A DNA stretch of 64,000 nucleotides, taken from positions 1,922,001 to 1,986,000 of the forward strand of contig NZ_CP180212.1 of NCBI RefSeq assembly GCF_047553015.1, read 5' to 3'. Every line of letters starts with the position of its first letter. Positions within the stretch are counted from its first letter, which is position 1. Of this stretch, positions 32,805 to 41,784 are shown in pieces. The position numbers and the translations under genes are program-made. Source of the stretch: Carnobacterium_A sp047553015 (GTDB lineage: Bacteria > Bacillota > Bacilli > Lactobacillales > Carnobacteriaceae). The notes beneath the pieces were generated by a model. The model had not been told where the DNA came from, made no database searches, and worked only from the letters and a program-made list of their open reading frames with translations.

Positions 32805-33317
32805 ATGAGTAAATATGAAACACCTAATTATGATATAGTAATGAAAGAAGAAGAATTTGAAATAAGAAAATACGCTGATTTTTTTATTGTTGAATATGAA
32901 AATAGTGATGATCCAGAGATTAAAAATGGATTTGGTTCTTTGTTTAAATATATCTCCAGTGACAATGAAGAAAAAGAAAAAATCTCAATGACTGTACCTG
33001 TTATCCGAGAAGAAACAGGCAAAAATCAAAAAATGGCCTTTGTTGTCCCAGGAAAATATCGTGATAAAATACCAGAGCCAACCAACTCAAATCTGACCAT
33101 TAAAAAATTTGAAGAAGGATTATTTGGTTCGATACGGTATTCAGGTTTTTCAACTACAGCTAAAGAGCTAAAGATGAAAAATAACCTTGAACAGTGGCTG
33201 TTAGAAAAGGGTTATCAACAGCAATCAACTGTTCTGGTTGCCTCTTATAATGCTCCACTTGTACCACCTATGCTTAGAAGAAATGAAATTTTAGTTAGAA
33301 TTCATTCTAACGATTAA
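32805..33317 (+). CDS. SOUL family haem-binding-like protein
   Basis: A 170-residue protein of the SOUL/HEBP fold. Characteristic pieces are YETPNYDIVMKEEEFEIRKY at the start, KISMTVPVIRE (about 59-69) and the C-terminal YNAPLVPPMLRRNEILVRI. SOUL proteins bind haem or other tetrapyrroles weakly; bacterial functions are mostly unknown. No signal peptide, so cytoplasmic. ATG 32805 after GGAGTGA is preferred over the frame's earlier ATG at 32778. It precedes truA by 40 bp. Confidence 0.88.
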   Translation: MSKYETPNYDIVMKEEEFEIRKYADFFIVEYENSDDPEIKNGFGSLFKYISSDNEEKEKISMTVPVIREETGKNQKMAFVVPGKYRDKIPEPTNSNLTIKKFEEGLFGSIRYSGFSTTAKELKMKNNLEQWLLEKGYQQQSTVLVASYNAPLVPPMLRRNEILVRIHSND

Positions 33318-33357
33318 GTAGTTATCCAAAAAAATTAAAAGGAGTAAGAGAGCTAAA

Positions 33358-34095
33358 ATGAGAAATATTAAAATGACGATTGAATATGATGGTAGCCGCT
33401 ATTTAGGGTGGCAAAAACTCGGCGATTCAGATAAGACTATTCAAGGTAAAATAGAAAATATTCTATCTGAAATGACAAAAGCACCTATCGACATTATTGG
33501 CTCAGGTCGTACAGATGCAGGAACCCATGCTAGAGCACAGATAGCTAATTTCAAAACGGCGTCTAATATGGAGCTAATCGCTATGAGAGACTACCTAAAC
33601 ACCTATCTTCCACGCGATATTGTCATTAAAAAACTAGAAGAGGTCTCTGAAAGATTCCATGCTCGCTACAACGCTACTGAAAAAAAATACAGCTATTATG
33701 TCTGGAATACTCCTGTCCCTTCAGCCTTTGAACGCGCCTATAGCTACCATTATCCTGAACAACTAGATATAAATAGCATGGAAGAAGCTTGTAAAAAACT
33801 TATTGGAACACATGATTTTATCGGTTTTTCTTCACTTAAGAAAACAAAAAAATCTACGGTAAGGACTATCAAAGATATTACGATTCATAAAGAAGAAAAC
33901 CTTCTCCATTTTACATTTGTAGGAGACGGTTTCTTATATAAAATGGTTAGAATTATTATGGGAACCTTGGTAGAAATCGGGGCTGGTAAAATGAAGGTAG
34001 AAAACATTGATACCATTTTCGAAAATGGTGTCAGAAGTGATGCTGGGGTAACCATGCCTGCTCAAGGACTATTCCTAGATGACGTTTCTTACTAG
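33358..34095 (+). CDS. truA: tRNA pseudouridine(38-40) synthase
   Basis: A 245-residue pseudouridine synthase acting on positions 38-40 of the tRNA anticodon stem. The catalytic Asp53 is in GSGRTDAGTHARAQ. RYNATEKKYSYYVWN (about 103-117) and FTFVGDGFLYKMVRIIMGTL (about 183-202) are further TruA hallmarks. Length is typical. AAAGGAG lies about 12 bp upstream. It stands apart from ribosomal-protein genes, so it may be a second truA copy. Confidence 0.95.
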   Translation: MRNIKMTIEYDGSRYLGWQKLGDSDKTIQGKIENILSEMTKAPIDIIGSGRTDAGTHARAQIANFKTASNMELIAMRDYLNTYLPRDIVIKKLEEVSERFHARYNATEKKYSYYVWNTPVPSAFERAYSYHYPEQLDINSMEEACKKLIGTHDFIGFSSLKKTKKSTVRTIKDITIHKEENLLHFTFVGDGFLYKMVRIIMGTLVEIGAGKMKVENIDTIFENGVRSDAGVTMPAQGLFLDDVSY

Positions 34096-34209
34096 TCGAT
34101 TTAAAAAAGTAGTGCTTTTCATTACCTATTACTATCTATCATGATCATCTAGGTTAAAGATTCTGTTAAAATATAAAAAACAGGTAATCATTTGATCTAG
34201 ACGGTCATG

Positions 34210-35355
34210 TTATAAGAACTTTTCTTTTACTTCTATTTTATCTCTATATCTCTGTTTATCTCTATACATCCGCTTATCTGTATGAATAATAAATTCATCT
34301 GCAGTCATTTTTAAGTCTGGTCTGTAAGTAGCATAACCTAAGCCAAAACTTATTTTATAAGGTGTTGTTCTGGTTTGATTAAACTCTTTTAGATTTTCCC
34401 TAAGATGATTTATACATTCATCTTTATCCTTTTTGCTTTCTAATTTCATAACCACAACAAATTCATCTCCAGCATACCTCGATATAAAATCTCCTGTTCT
34501 AAAGCTATCTATCAGTATATTAGCTGTATATTTCAAAGCTTGATCCCCTTCTATGTGTCCATAGGTATCATTTATCTCTTTAAAGTCATTAAGATCTATC
34601 ATAATCATCCCTAATAACTCATCTTTTTTTAACTCTCTTATTGAATTTTTTAAATAAAGATCCAACTGTCTTCTATTATAGACTCCTGTCAGGTAGTCTT
34701 CACTTATTTCCCCATTTTGTATATTCAAAAAAATAATAAGTGCAGATATAGAGATACCTAACCAAAGGTAAGATTTACTCGTATCGATCGTTTGTAGTAT
34801 ACCTGCCATCACAGGAACAACTGCAAATGTCAGTAGCGAATAATAATCTTTTTTTCTAATATTTTTTCTTTTACTAATAATTTGTGCATATGTGCCTACG
34901 CTATAAGAATAGTACAATGCCGCATTTAGCCAAAATAACTCTCCACGCTGATACAGATTATCTTGGTCTATATAAAATATTTTCTTATTGTAGATGCTAA
35001 GGATACACAAATAAATACTTATTATCGCTGGTATTACGACAAGTAATCTTATTTTTTTGCTTCTTTTTATATCTTTATAGATGTAAAAATCAACATAAAG
35101 TGACCAAGCAATATACGGAAGTGGATTTAATATAAAATAAATAATTGTTGCTGTACTATTTATTTCTCTAAAAAAAAAGTCTGTTTTACCGTTAGCGTAA
35201 CTCATAATAATGTCTACTATCATTATCGTTGCTGTTGAAATAATCAGGATTAAATACAGTTTTTTATCAAATTTCATTTTATTGTGATGTGATTTAATAT
35301 TCATAAAAATTGCTAAAAGTATCATTAATCCTATTACATTATTTTCTGAATACAC
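34210..35355 (-). CDS. Membrane-bound diguanylate cyclase
   Basis: A 381-residue protein with six or seven N-terminal hydrophobic helices (to about residue 215) joined to a GGDEF domain. The active-site loop reads RYAGDEF, an active variant of GGDEF. The inhibitory-site motif RxxD (RTGD) lies five residues upstream, so product inhibition by c-di-GMP is expected. DLTGVYNRR and DLNDFKEINDTYGHIEGDQAL mark the start of the domain. The sensory input is unknown. GTG start after GAGGTG. Together with the chemoreceptor it suggests a motile lifestyle. Confidence 0.9.
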   Translation of the reverse strand: MYSENNVIGLMILLAIFMNIKSHHNKMKFDKKLYLILIISTATIMIVDIIMSYANGKTDFFFREINSTATIIYFILNPLPYIAWSLYVDFYIYKDIKRSKKIRLLVVIPAIISIYLCILSIYNKKIFYIDQDNLYQRGELFWLNAALYYSYSVGTYAQIISKRKNIRKKDYYSLLTFAVVPVMAGILQTIDTSKSYLWLGISISALIIFLNIQNGEISEDYLTGVYNRRQLDLYLKNSIRELKKDELLGMIMIDLNDFKEINDTYGHIEGDQALKYTANILIDSFRTGDFISRYAGDEFVVVMKLESKKDKDECINHLRENLKEFNQTRTTPYKISFGLGYATYRPDLKMTADEFIIHTDKRMYRDKQRYRDKIEVKEKFL

Positions 35356-35779
35356 TACCTTTCACCTCGTCTTTACTCTTATAACTAGTTAAGTCTAGAT
35401 AATAAAAAACAACTCTTATCGAACTGTGTTTACTTACTAAAAACATAGAACAGAAGTTGTTGGTTATAGAATAGTATACACCAATCTTAAAACAGTTCAA
35501 AATATATTAGTTTAATTATCCTTTTAGGTAGCGATAAAATACTTGTTCTACACTATTACAAAGAAGAGAAAGAAGCATCAATCTTTGAGTATAACTAGTA
35601 TCTAAAATAACGTTATTTTATAAAAACTAGAAAAAATAACTGGAAAAATTAAACGAACTTTCTTAGCACTTTCGCTCATTTCTTAGTTAAATTCTTAGTC
35701 ATCTGACGCTCTAAAAAAATCAAAAAAGAACTGCTAGAATCCAGTATATTAGTCGAAGAATGTACTATGCAACTATATC
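35356..35779. other. Upstream region of the diguanylate cyclase gene
   Basis: Contains a long imperfect hairpin (AACAACT near 35408 with AAGTTGTT near 35455, inner CTGTGTTT/AAACATAG). On the minus strand it is followed by GTTTTTTAT, so it looks like a terminator for an unseen minus-strand transcript. No convincing ORF. Confidence 0.4.
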
Positions 35780-35974
35780 ATGGAAGATACACAAGTTAGA
35801 TACCCGAGAAATGGCACGTATAGAAATAAAGGAAAGTGTGCGTTTATTGCAAGAGGCTTTGATGAAAATGATTTTGATACTATCAAAAAAGAAGATGCTG
35901 AAGAAATACAAGCAACCTACAAAGACTATCTTCTTTATTGTTTCATCAAAGAAACAGCTAAAGGCAACGTCTAG
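35780..35974 (+). CDS. Small hypothetical protein
   Basis: A 64-codon frame with balanced, soluble composition (RYPRNGTYRNKGKC..., EEIQATYKDYLLYCFIKE) and an acidic/basic pattern that looks coding. The ribosome site is poor, and overlapping frames are open on both strands. No family recognised. It may be a decayed fragment. Confidence 0.3.
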   Translation: MEDTQVRYPRNGTYRNKGKCAFIARGFDENDFDTIKKEDAEEIQATYKDYLLYCFIKETAKGNV

Positions 35975-35995
35975 AGTGAATGTATACATAATATT

Positions 35996-36106
35996 TTAGC
36001 CTGGCATAAATCCTGACACCACTTTTGATAAGAAAGAATCAGTTAGATTTTGTTTGACCAAATTAAAGCAGCCGCCCCCAGAAATATCGGGTAGCAGCTC
36101 CTTCAT
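35996..36106 (-). other. GC-rich patch with a 36-codon frame
   Basis: The minus strand from ATG 36106 encodes 36 residues beginning MKELLPDISGGGCF and ending VVSGFMPG. The DNA at about 36068-36106 is clearly richer in GC than its surroundings. There is no good ribosome site. It may be a relic of transferred DNA. Confidence 0.25.
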
Positions 36107-36329
36107 CGGCTATACTTTTGCTCTTAATAGACGTCTAGCTATCTATTTTCTATACTAATGCTTATTAATCAAAATGAAGTAAACCTACTTGTCCATTTTA
36201 AAAAAAGAACCCATTTTAGACAAGCTTAAAGAATCCTGTAAAAATTCATTCTAGTTAAAAAGAGAAAACTAAAAAAATCGTTTATTTTACACTCACTGTT
36301 GCTTACTATCAAACTAATCCGTACAACGA
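36107..36329. other. Intergenic stretch downstream of ndt
   Basis: AT-rich. CTTGTC (36192-36197) and GACAAG near 36222 repeat the CTTGTC inverted motif seen at 5519-5648. No terminator or ORF is evident. Confidence 0.35.
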
Positions 36330-36866
36330 CTAAATAACCTTTCCATCGTATCTATTTTTAGGCATTTCCAGAAAATTATACCTCTCTAACTCTGAAACAT
36401 CATTAAAATAGGCATGTGAGCTATCTGATAGCATCAAGTTAAGGGGCCTATCTGTCTCATGTACTAGCACGATCGGGATTTCTTTAGCATAGGCATAGCC
36501 TATTTCAAAAGCTGTTCCGCTATCTGTATCCGCTAATTCTCTTCCTATTCTTGGTAAAAGGCTGCTTTCTTTTTTATCAAAGAAATCATTTTTTAAAACT
36601 AAATCCATATCTGCAATAGCTACAACAACCGTTGCCCATTCTAACTGTTTTATGTCTTGTGCAAAGACAGTTTCTCTCCATTCTTTGGAACCAAAAGGCA
36701 AGTCTTCTCTCTGATTTTTTCGTGGACTAAAATAAGCATCAATGAATGGATTAGCCTCTAGTGCTTTCTCAACTCGTATAGCTCTTTTAATCTGGCTCTC
36801 ACTAAAGAAAGGACCAGCTAAATATATTCTTACATTTGTCTTTTCTTGCTTCTTTTCTGTCATCAC
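36330..36866 (-). CDS. ndt: Nucleoside 2-deoxyribosyltransferase
   Basis: A 178-residue enzyme exchanging the base of 2'-deoxyribonucleosides through a covalent deoxyribosyl-Glu intermediate. The N-terminus has YLAGPFFSESQ, and the active site DSGTAFEIGYAYA (about 127-139) carries the catalytic Glu. YFNDVSELERYNF near the end supplies the subunit-contributed part of the pocket. GTG 36866 or ATG 36863 follows AGGAG. It is 95 bp downstream of a deoxynucleoside kinase gene, forming the deoxynucleoside salvage pair known from lactobacilli. Confidence 0.9.
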   Translation of the reverse strand: MMTEKKQEKTNVRIYLAGPFFSESQIKRAIRVEKALEANPFIDAYFSPRKNQREDLPFGSKEWRETVFAQDIKQLEWATVVVAIADMDLVLKNDFFDKKESSLLPRIGRELADTDSGTAFEIGYAYAKEIPIVLVHETDRPLNLMLSDSSHAYFNDVSELERYNFLEMPKNRYDGKVI

Positions 36867-36961
36867 TACTCATCTCCTAGAAGGGTCATCTCTTTGGATT
36901 TTTGATTAACCATCTTGAACTATTTCAATTAAAAAAGTCCTTATCATCCACTATATATTTT

Positions 36962-37618
36962 CTACTTTTTTATCACTTCTGCTAGTTTATTTCGGACCTT
37001 TTCTACAAATAGAGTAGCATCTTCAATATTAGTTACAATGTCCATTTCGTCCATATCTATAACTAAAATCGCTGATCTATCGTAGTGGTTAAACACCCAA
37101 TCATCGTAGTCTTTCCACAAGGCGTAGTAATAATTATATAAGTTTTCATCTTGCTCAAATTCACGTCCGCGTTTCCCAATACGGTCTAAAATAGTTTCAA
37201 ATGATGCTCTCATATAGACCATTAAGTCTGGTGCTTTTTGAGGAATTTCGTCAACTTCACTCATCATATTGTCTAATAATTTTTCATAAATACTAAACTC
37301 CGTATCTGAAATCCGTCCCAAATCATGGTTTATCTTTGCGAAATACCAATCTTCAAAAATAGAACGATCTATTATACTATTTTCATGTTTAGCTGCCTCT
37401 TTTATAATTTGGAAGCGACTATTTAAAAATTCTAATTGTAGTAAAAATGGATAGCGTTTTTGCTCTTGTTCCTCTTCACTTGCTGTATAAAATAAGGGTA
37501 AAATTTCATTATCATCTACTTGTTCATAAAAAACTGTCCCTCCTAGACGATCTCCTAATAACTTTGTTGCACTTGTCTTACCTATTCCTATCATTCCTGC
37601 TAAACAAACCATGGTCAA
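36962..37618 (-). CDS. Deoxynucleoside kinase
   Basis: A 218-residue dNK-fold kinase (dAdo/dGuo kinase class) making dNMPs. It has the P-loop GMIGIGKTS (8-16), DRSIFEDWYFA (about 83-93) with the DRS motif, and the arginine-rich lid RIGKRGREFEQ (about 146-156). The frame starts at TTG 37618, 8 bp after AGGAGG; the ATG at 37612 is 14 bp away. It acts with Ndt and, at a distance, with the DeoB/DeoD route that competes for deoxyribonucleosides. Confidence 0.88.
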   Translation of the reverse strand: MTMVCLAGMIGIGKTSATKLLGDRLGGTVFYEQVDDNEILPLFYTASEEEQEQKRYPFLLQLEFLNSRFQIIKEAAKHENSIIDRSIFEDWYFAKINHDLGRISDTEFSIYEKLLDNMMSEVDEIPQKAPDLMVYMRASFETILDRIGKRGREFEQDENLYNYYYALWKDYDDWVFNHYDRSAILVIDMDEMDIVTNIEDATLFVEKVRNKLAEVIKK

Positions 37619-37684
37619 ATCAAACTCCTCCTACAATTCCTTATTCTGTTATTAAAGTTAACTTTTTTTATACACTATCGTTAG

Positions 37685-37733
37685 TTTACAATACTTTTTA
37701 CTTGCTTATTTACAATACTTTTTACTTGCTTAT
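37685..37733. repeat. 24-bp tandem repeat, two copies
   Basis: The unit ACAATACTTTTTACTTGCTT with flanking T-rich bases recurs exactly at a 24-bp period (37685-37709 and 37709-37733), upstream of the deoxynucleoside kinase gene. It may carry duplicated regulator sites or arise by slippage. Confidence 0.85.
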
Positions 37734-37853
37734 GTACTCCTATCGCTTTATTGTATGACTCCTTATGTATACAAATATAGTTCTTTCCCATAAAAATTCG
37801 TTCACTCTACCTATTGATCCAACTAAGTTAAAATTAAAAAAACACACTATCTA

Positions 37854-37943
37854 GCGGTACGCTATATAATATAGCACATTATGTAGTATTTTTAAAGAAT
37901 AGCAGATGAAAAAGAGGAATTTGTTTTTCATCTGCTATTCTTT
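37854..37943. other. Orphan palindromes and 20-bp hairpin between divergent genes
   Basis: TAGCG-GTA-CGCTA (37854-37866) and GCTATAT-A-ATATAGC (37861-37875, containing TATAAT) are followed by a perfect 20-bp hairpin (37894-37913 with 37924-37943). Since the flanking genes diverge, this terminator-like hairpin belongs to neither and may end a small RNA. Confidence 0.5.
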
Positions 37944-38060
37944 TATTCCCTATTAGAAGCAATCGAAAATCATACACTTTTTTTAAAATGATTGATTGAT
38001 TTTACTTTTTGCTTGAATGAGTTATTATGAGAGTAGTCTTCAAATTAAAGGAGTGAAACT

Positions 38061-39020
38061 ATGACTGTCTCTTTACGGGCAATAAAAATAACGTTCGCAA
38101 CAATTATTGCTATTTTACTTGCTCAGGCTTTTCAACTAGATTATAGCTTATCGGCAGGAATTATCGCTATTTTGAGTGTGTTAGACACTAAAAAATCATC
38201 TGTCAACATTGCTCTTCAAAGAGTAGGTTCTACTATCTTGGCATTAGGTATAGCAACCGTTTTGTTCCAATTAATTGGATTTAATACGCTTGTATTTGGA
38301 TTGTATCTCTTACTTTATATTCCTTTAGCTTATAAATTTAATGTAGAAGTAGGAATCGCACCCTGTTCTGTACTTGTCTCCCATTTATTACTGGAACAAA
38401 GCACGTCCATTGAATGGCTCACAAATGAATTTTTACTCATGATTATTGGAGCAGGAATCGCTATTTTATTTAATCTATATATGCCCTCAAAGGAATCACA
38501 TCTAAACCAATTGAAAGAGGATATTGAAGAGAAAATGAAGAAAGTGCTTGTTGGCTTTGATTCGATTCTAACTGACTGTGCCACCAATGAAAAAGTTGAA
38601 TGGTTATTAAAAGAACTTTTTATTGATTTAAAAAATGCAGAAAAAATAGCCTACACAGAGTATAATAATCAATTATTTAGCCCAAATGAGGACTACATGA
38701 TTCAATACTTCTATATGCGCCAACAGCAAGTCAAAGTCCTTGCAGAAATGTCACTGGACCTAAGCGTTTGCTTTTTACCAACTAAGCAAAATAGTATTTT
38801 AGCAAACTTATTTCATCAAACAGCTAATCAACTACATGAAAGTAATCCAGTTGTCGATTTAACAAGAGACATTGAATCCTTATTAAATGACTTTAGAAAT
38901 AGCGATTTACCTACAACAAGAGAAGAATTTGAAAATCGCGCAACCTTATTTATACTTTTAACTGATTTCACAAGATTTATTAAAATTAAGAAAGAATTTT
39001 TTGAACAACAAAAAAGCTAA
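38061..39020 (+). CDS. Aromatic acid exporter family (ArAE/DUF939) membrane protein
   Basis: A 319-residue protein with an N-terminal membrane half of about six helices (residues 8-145) and a C-terminal cytoplasmic helical half. The start SLRAIKITFATIIAILLAQAF and SAGIIAILSVLDTKKSS match the ArAE_1/DUF939 family of Gram-positive bacteria. Related FUSC proteins export aromatic acids, but substrates of this branch are unknown. AAAGGAGTGA precedes the ATG. Confidence 0.85.
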   Translation: MTVSLRAIKITFATIIAILLAQAFQLDYSLSAGIIAILSVLDTKKSSVNIALQRVGSTILALGIATVLFQLIGFNTLVFGLYLLLYIPLAYKFNVEVGIAPCSVLVSHLLLEQSTSIEWLTNEFLLMIIGAGIAILFNLYMPSKESHLNQLKEDIEEKMKKVLVGFDSILTDCATNEKVEWLLKELFIDLKNAEKIAYTEYNNQLFSPNEDYMIQYFYMRQQQVKVLAEMSLDLSVCFLPTKQNSILANLFHQTANQLHESNPVVDLTRDIESLLNDFRNSDLPTTREEFENRATLFILLTDFTRFIKIKKEFFEQQKS

Positions 39021-39088
39021 CCAATCAGTTTTTATAATCTGAAAGAATAGAGTAGCTTTAATTCATGCTAAATTAGTGTTGTTTATCC

Positions 39089-39802
39089 TTAAACGGATAA
39101 TAAACCCTCTAAATCAATTATTTTAATCCGCTTATGAGTCACTTGTTTGATGTAGCCTTGTGCTTCTAAGTCACTAAATTTTCGACTAATCGTTTCGGGA
39201 GTAGTACCTAGATAAGAGGCTAAGTCTTTTTTACTCATGGGTAAAGTGAGTTCAACTCTATCTGGCTCTTCTTTATCAAGACTCTCTGCTAAAAATAAAG
39301 CAATACGTGTTTCTACTTTTATGATTGAAAAACTTGTCGCTTGTTTTTCAGATGCCTCAAGTCGACTTGAGAATTCTGAAATAATCTTTAAAGAGATAGA
39401 AGGGTATTTCACTAATAAGTCTTGTAAATCTACCCGTTTAATCATACAAACTGTGGTATCTACTATAGCTTTGGCATAAGATTCATGTGTAACTTCTGAA
39501 AACAAGGCCATTTCACCGGTAAAATCTCCAGGATTTAAAATACGAACCAATTGTTCTTTTCCAGATTCAGCTAATCGATAAATATGTACTTTCCCTTTAT
39601 TAATAATATAGAGAGAATCTGACTCTTCTCCAGCGCGATAAATAAGCTCATTTTTTTTATAGGAAACTGATTTAGTTGTTGTCATAATTTTATCTAACTG
39701 TTCAATTTCTAAATGATTAAAAATTGGGACTAAAGAAACACACGATTTATGTGAATGGTCGGTCTGACTATGATGACACGGCTGTATATTATTCTGATCC
39801 AT
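39089..39802 (-). CDS. FNR/FLP-type redox regulator 1
   Basis: A 237-residue Crp/Fnr regulator. The N-terminal tail holds Cys9 and Cys21 with four His between them. Cys119 (DTTVC) stands where E. coli FNR has its fourth cluster ligand Cys122. The beta-roll is followed by the HTH SKKDLASYLGTTPETISRKF, in which the E--SR pattern of FNR (recognising TTGAT) is kept. It could sense oxygen or thiol state through a cluster or a disulfide, as Lactobacillus FLP does. The acd-etfBA operon lies upstream on the same strand, with fnr2 beyond it. Confidence 0.85.
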   Translation of the reverse strand: MDQNNIQPCHHSQTDHSHKSCVSLVPIFNHLEIEQLDKIMTTTKSVSYKKNELIYRAGEESDSLYIINKGKVHIYRLAESGKEQLVRILNPGDFTGEMALFSEVTHESYAKAIVDTTVCMIKRVDLQDLLVKYPSISLKIISEFSSRLEASEKQATSFSIIKVETRIALFLAESLDKEEPDRVELTLPMSKKDLASYLGTTPETISRKFSDLEAQGYIKQVTHKRIKIIDLEGLLSV

Positions 39803-39925
39803 TTTATCACTCCATTGATTTATTAGTTTAATACTATCCTACTACCTGTACACTATAAAGTACACAATTAACAGGATCCTTGTCTTCTATTCTAAAAATT
39901 CGTAAACCAAATTCAATAATGTCCT

Positions 39926-39963
39926 AAAAAAGTAACCTCTTAAGTTTAAGAAGTTACTTTTTT
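39926..39963. terminator. Terminator after etfA
   Basis: AAAAAAGTAAC...GTTACTTTTTT outer arms with inner TCTTAA/TTAAGA. A-run and T-run on either side. Confidence 0.9.
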
Positions 39964-40000
39964 ATCTTATTTTTATTGTTGAATTTTTAGAAAAATTCGC

Positions 40001-40978
40001 CTATTGAACAACTTTTAAAAAGCTTTCTAAGAAGCTGACAGAGTCTCCAACATAACTGTAATTTGAATAATTAAAAATAGGGGCTTCTGGATCTTTATTA
40101 ATAGAAACAACTATTTCAGCACTACTAATTCCAGTTGTGTACTGTACTGCTCCATGAACACCTAGGTTAACAAGTAGTTTTGGTGCAATTGTATTTCCAG
40201 ATTGCCCAATTTGATCATCTCCACTAAATTTAGGATGATCTGTTAAAGGACGAGTTACACCAATTTTAGCGCCTAATTTACGAGCGAGTTCTTCTGCTAA
40301 AAAGACCGCTTTTTCGTCTCCAGCTCCTCTACCCAAGGCAATTACTCGATCGGCATTAGCAATACTATCACTTTTAGAAAGAAGAGGTGTTTCTTCTATG
40401 ATTTTTATCCGCTCTGCTTTTTTGAAGAACAAATCATTTATCTCTGTTATTCTAACTGATTGATTCAAATTTTTCTTAGCTTCAAACGTATTTGGTCGTA
40501 CAGAAGCCATTTGTGGACGGTGTTTAGGACAGATAATTTCACACATAATATTGTCACCATAAGATGGTTTTATTTGAACCAATAAGTCATCATCAAATGC
40601 TAAATTTAAACAATCTGAGGTTAGACCTGTATTTAACTTTGCTTGTAATCGAGGTGCGATTGAACGTCCAACGACCGTAGCACCAAAGAGAATACTGTTT
40701 GGTCTACGACGATCTGCTAACTCTGCCATTAAACTAGCAATCTCAGAGTCAGTTGCATCTTTTAAGCGATCATCTTTTACAATGACAATTTCATCTGGGC
40801 CATACTCTTTGATTTTCTCTTCTAAGTTTTTATCGGTTGCTTCAAATAAAATCACAACGACTTTTTTATCGTTGGCGATTTCTTTAGCTTTAGTGATTAA
40901 TTGGTAAGTAACCGGTTGAATTATTCCCACGTGCTTTTCTGCATATACCCAAATTTCTTGGTCAGTCATTTTTCTCAA
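40001..40978 (-). CDS. etfA: Electron transfer flavoprotein alpha subunit
   Basis: A 325-residue ETF alpha chain. The C-terminal FAD domain has IGQSGNTIAPKLLVNLGVHGA (about 256-276), INKDPEAPIFNYSNYSYVGD and the earlier VIALGRGAGDEKA. With EtfB it accepts electrons from the acyl-CoA dehydrogenase encoded upstream. No membrane ETF:quinone oxidoreductase is in the window. It is the last gene of acd-etfB-etfA, 6 bp after etfB. Confidence 0.94.
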   Translation of the reverse strand: MRKMTDQEIWVYAEKHVGIIQPVTYQLITKAKEIANDKKVVVILFEATDKNLEEKIKEYGPDEIVIVKDDRLKDATDSEIASLMAELADRRRPNSILFGATVVGRSIAPRLQAKLNTGLTSDCLNLAFDDDLLVQIKPSYGDNIMCEIICPKHRPQMASVRPNTFEAKKNLNQSVRITEINDLFFKKAERIKIIEETPLLSKSDSIANADRVIALGRGAGDEKAVFLAEELARKLGAKIGVTRPLTDHPKFSGDDQIGQSGNTIAPKLLVNLGVHGAVQYTTGISSAEIVVSINKDPEAPIFNYSNYSYVGDSVSFLESFLKVVQ

Positions 40979-40984
40979 CCTCTC

Positions 40985-41779
40985 TTAGAGTAAATTACTC
41001 GCTCTCATTTGTATTAATAATTCACGAACCGCTTCATCGGGCGTGCCTTTAAGATAAGTTGTTTCTTTAGCTTCTTTTTCTGGCGCCCATACACTACGAA
41101 CGATCGTTGGAGATCCTTTTAACCCTATCCTATTAGGATCAACAGATAGACTGTTTTCATCCCAAATGCGAATATTTTTTTGGTAACTTTGCTGAATATT
41201 ACGAGGTGTAGGATAACGAGGTTCGTTCATTTCGCTACGAACCGTTACTACTGCTGGCAATTGAAATTCTATTTTTTGCTGCATATTTTCTAATAACCGA
41301 GTTGCTGTCATACCTTTTTTAACATGTCCAGCTAATTCACTGACAAATGTAATTTGTGGCCATCCTAAAAATTCAGAAACAATTGGACCAACTTGACTGG
41401 TGTCAGCATCAACAGATTGGCGACCTAACAAAACTAAGTCTACCTTTTCTAATTCCTTAATAGCTTGTGCTAATACGTAACCTGTTGCTAAAGTATCTGC
41501 TCCACCAAATTTTCTCGAGCTTAAAAGGATAGCATCATCGCAACCCATAGCTAGACCTTGTCGTAAGGTCATTTCAAAATCTGAGGGCCCCATAGATAAT
41601 AGGATGACTTCTCCTCCCCATTCATCTTTTAAACGTAAAGCCGCTTCGATTGCATTTTTATCATAAGGGTTCATCACTCCTGGCTCTCCAGAGCGAATTA
41701 GATTTTTAGTAAGCGGATTAATTTTCAAATTATTAGAAACCGGTACTTGTTTGATACATACGACAATTTTCAAACTCAT
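40985..41779 (-). CDS. etfB: Electron transfer flavoprotein beta subunit
   Basis: A 264-residue ETF beta chain. Landmarks are VVCIKQVPVSNNLKIN at the start, NPYDKNAIEAALRLKDEWGGEV, LSMGPSDFEMTLRQGLAMGCDDAILL and the partner-recognition region near LLGRQSVDADTSQVGP. Its AMP/FAD pocket residues suggest a working ETF; whether it bifurcates electrons cannot be decided by eye. It starts 5 bp after acd ends, so it is translationally coupled. Confidence 0.94.
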   Translation of the reverse strand: MSLKIVVCIKQVPVSNNLKINPLTKNLIRSGEPGVMNPYDKNAIEAALRLKDEWGGEVILLSMGPSDFEMTLRQGLAMGCDDAILLSSRKFGGADTLATGYVLAQAIKELEKVDLVLLGRQSVDADTSQVGPIVSEFLGWPQITFVSELAGHVKKGMTATRLLENMQQKIEFQLPAVVTVRSEMNEPRYPTPRNIQQSYQKNIRIWDENSLSVDPNRIGLKGSPTIVRSVWAPEKEAKETTYLKGTPDEAVRELLIQMRASNLL

Positions 41780-41784
41780 TAGAT

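Noticed and set aside
37447..37758. 103-codon plus-strand frame at the deoxynucleoside kinase 5' end
   Set aside because: Antisense to the kinase and then runs through the 24-bp repeat; hydrophobic low-complexity translation.
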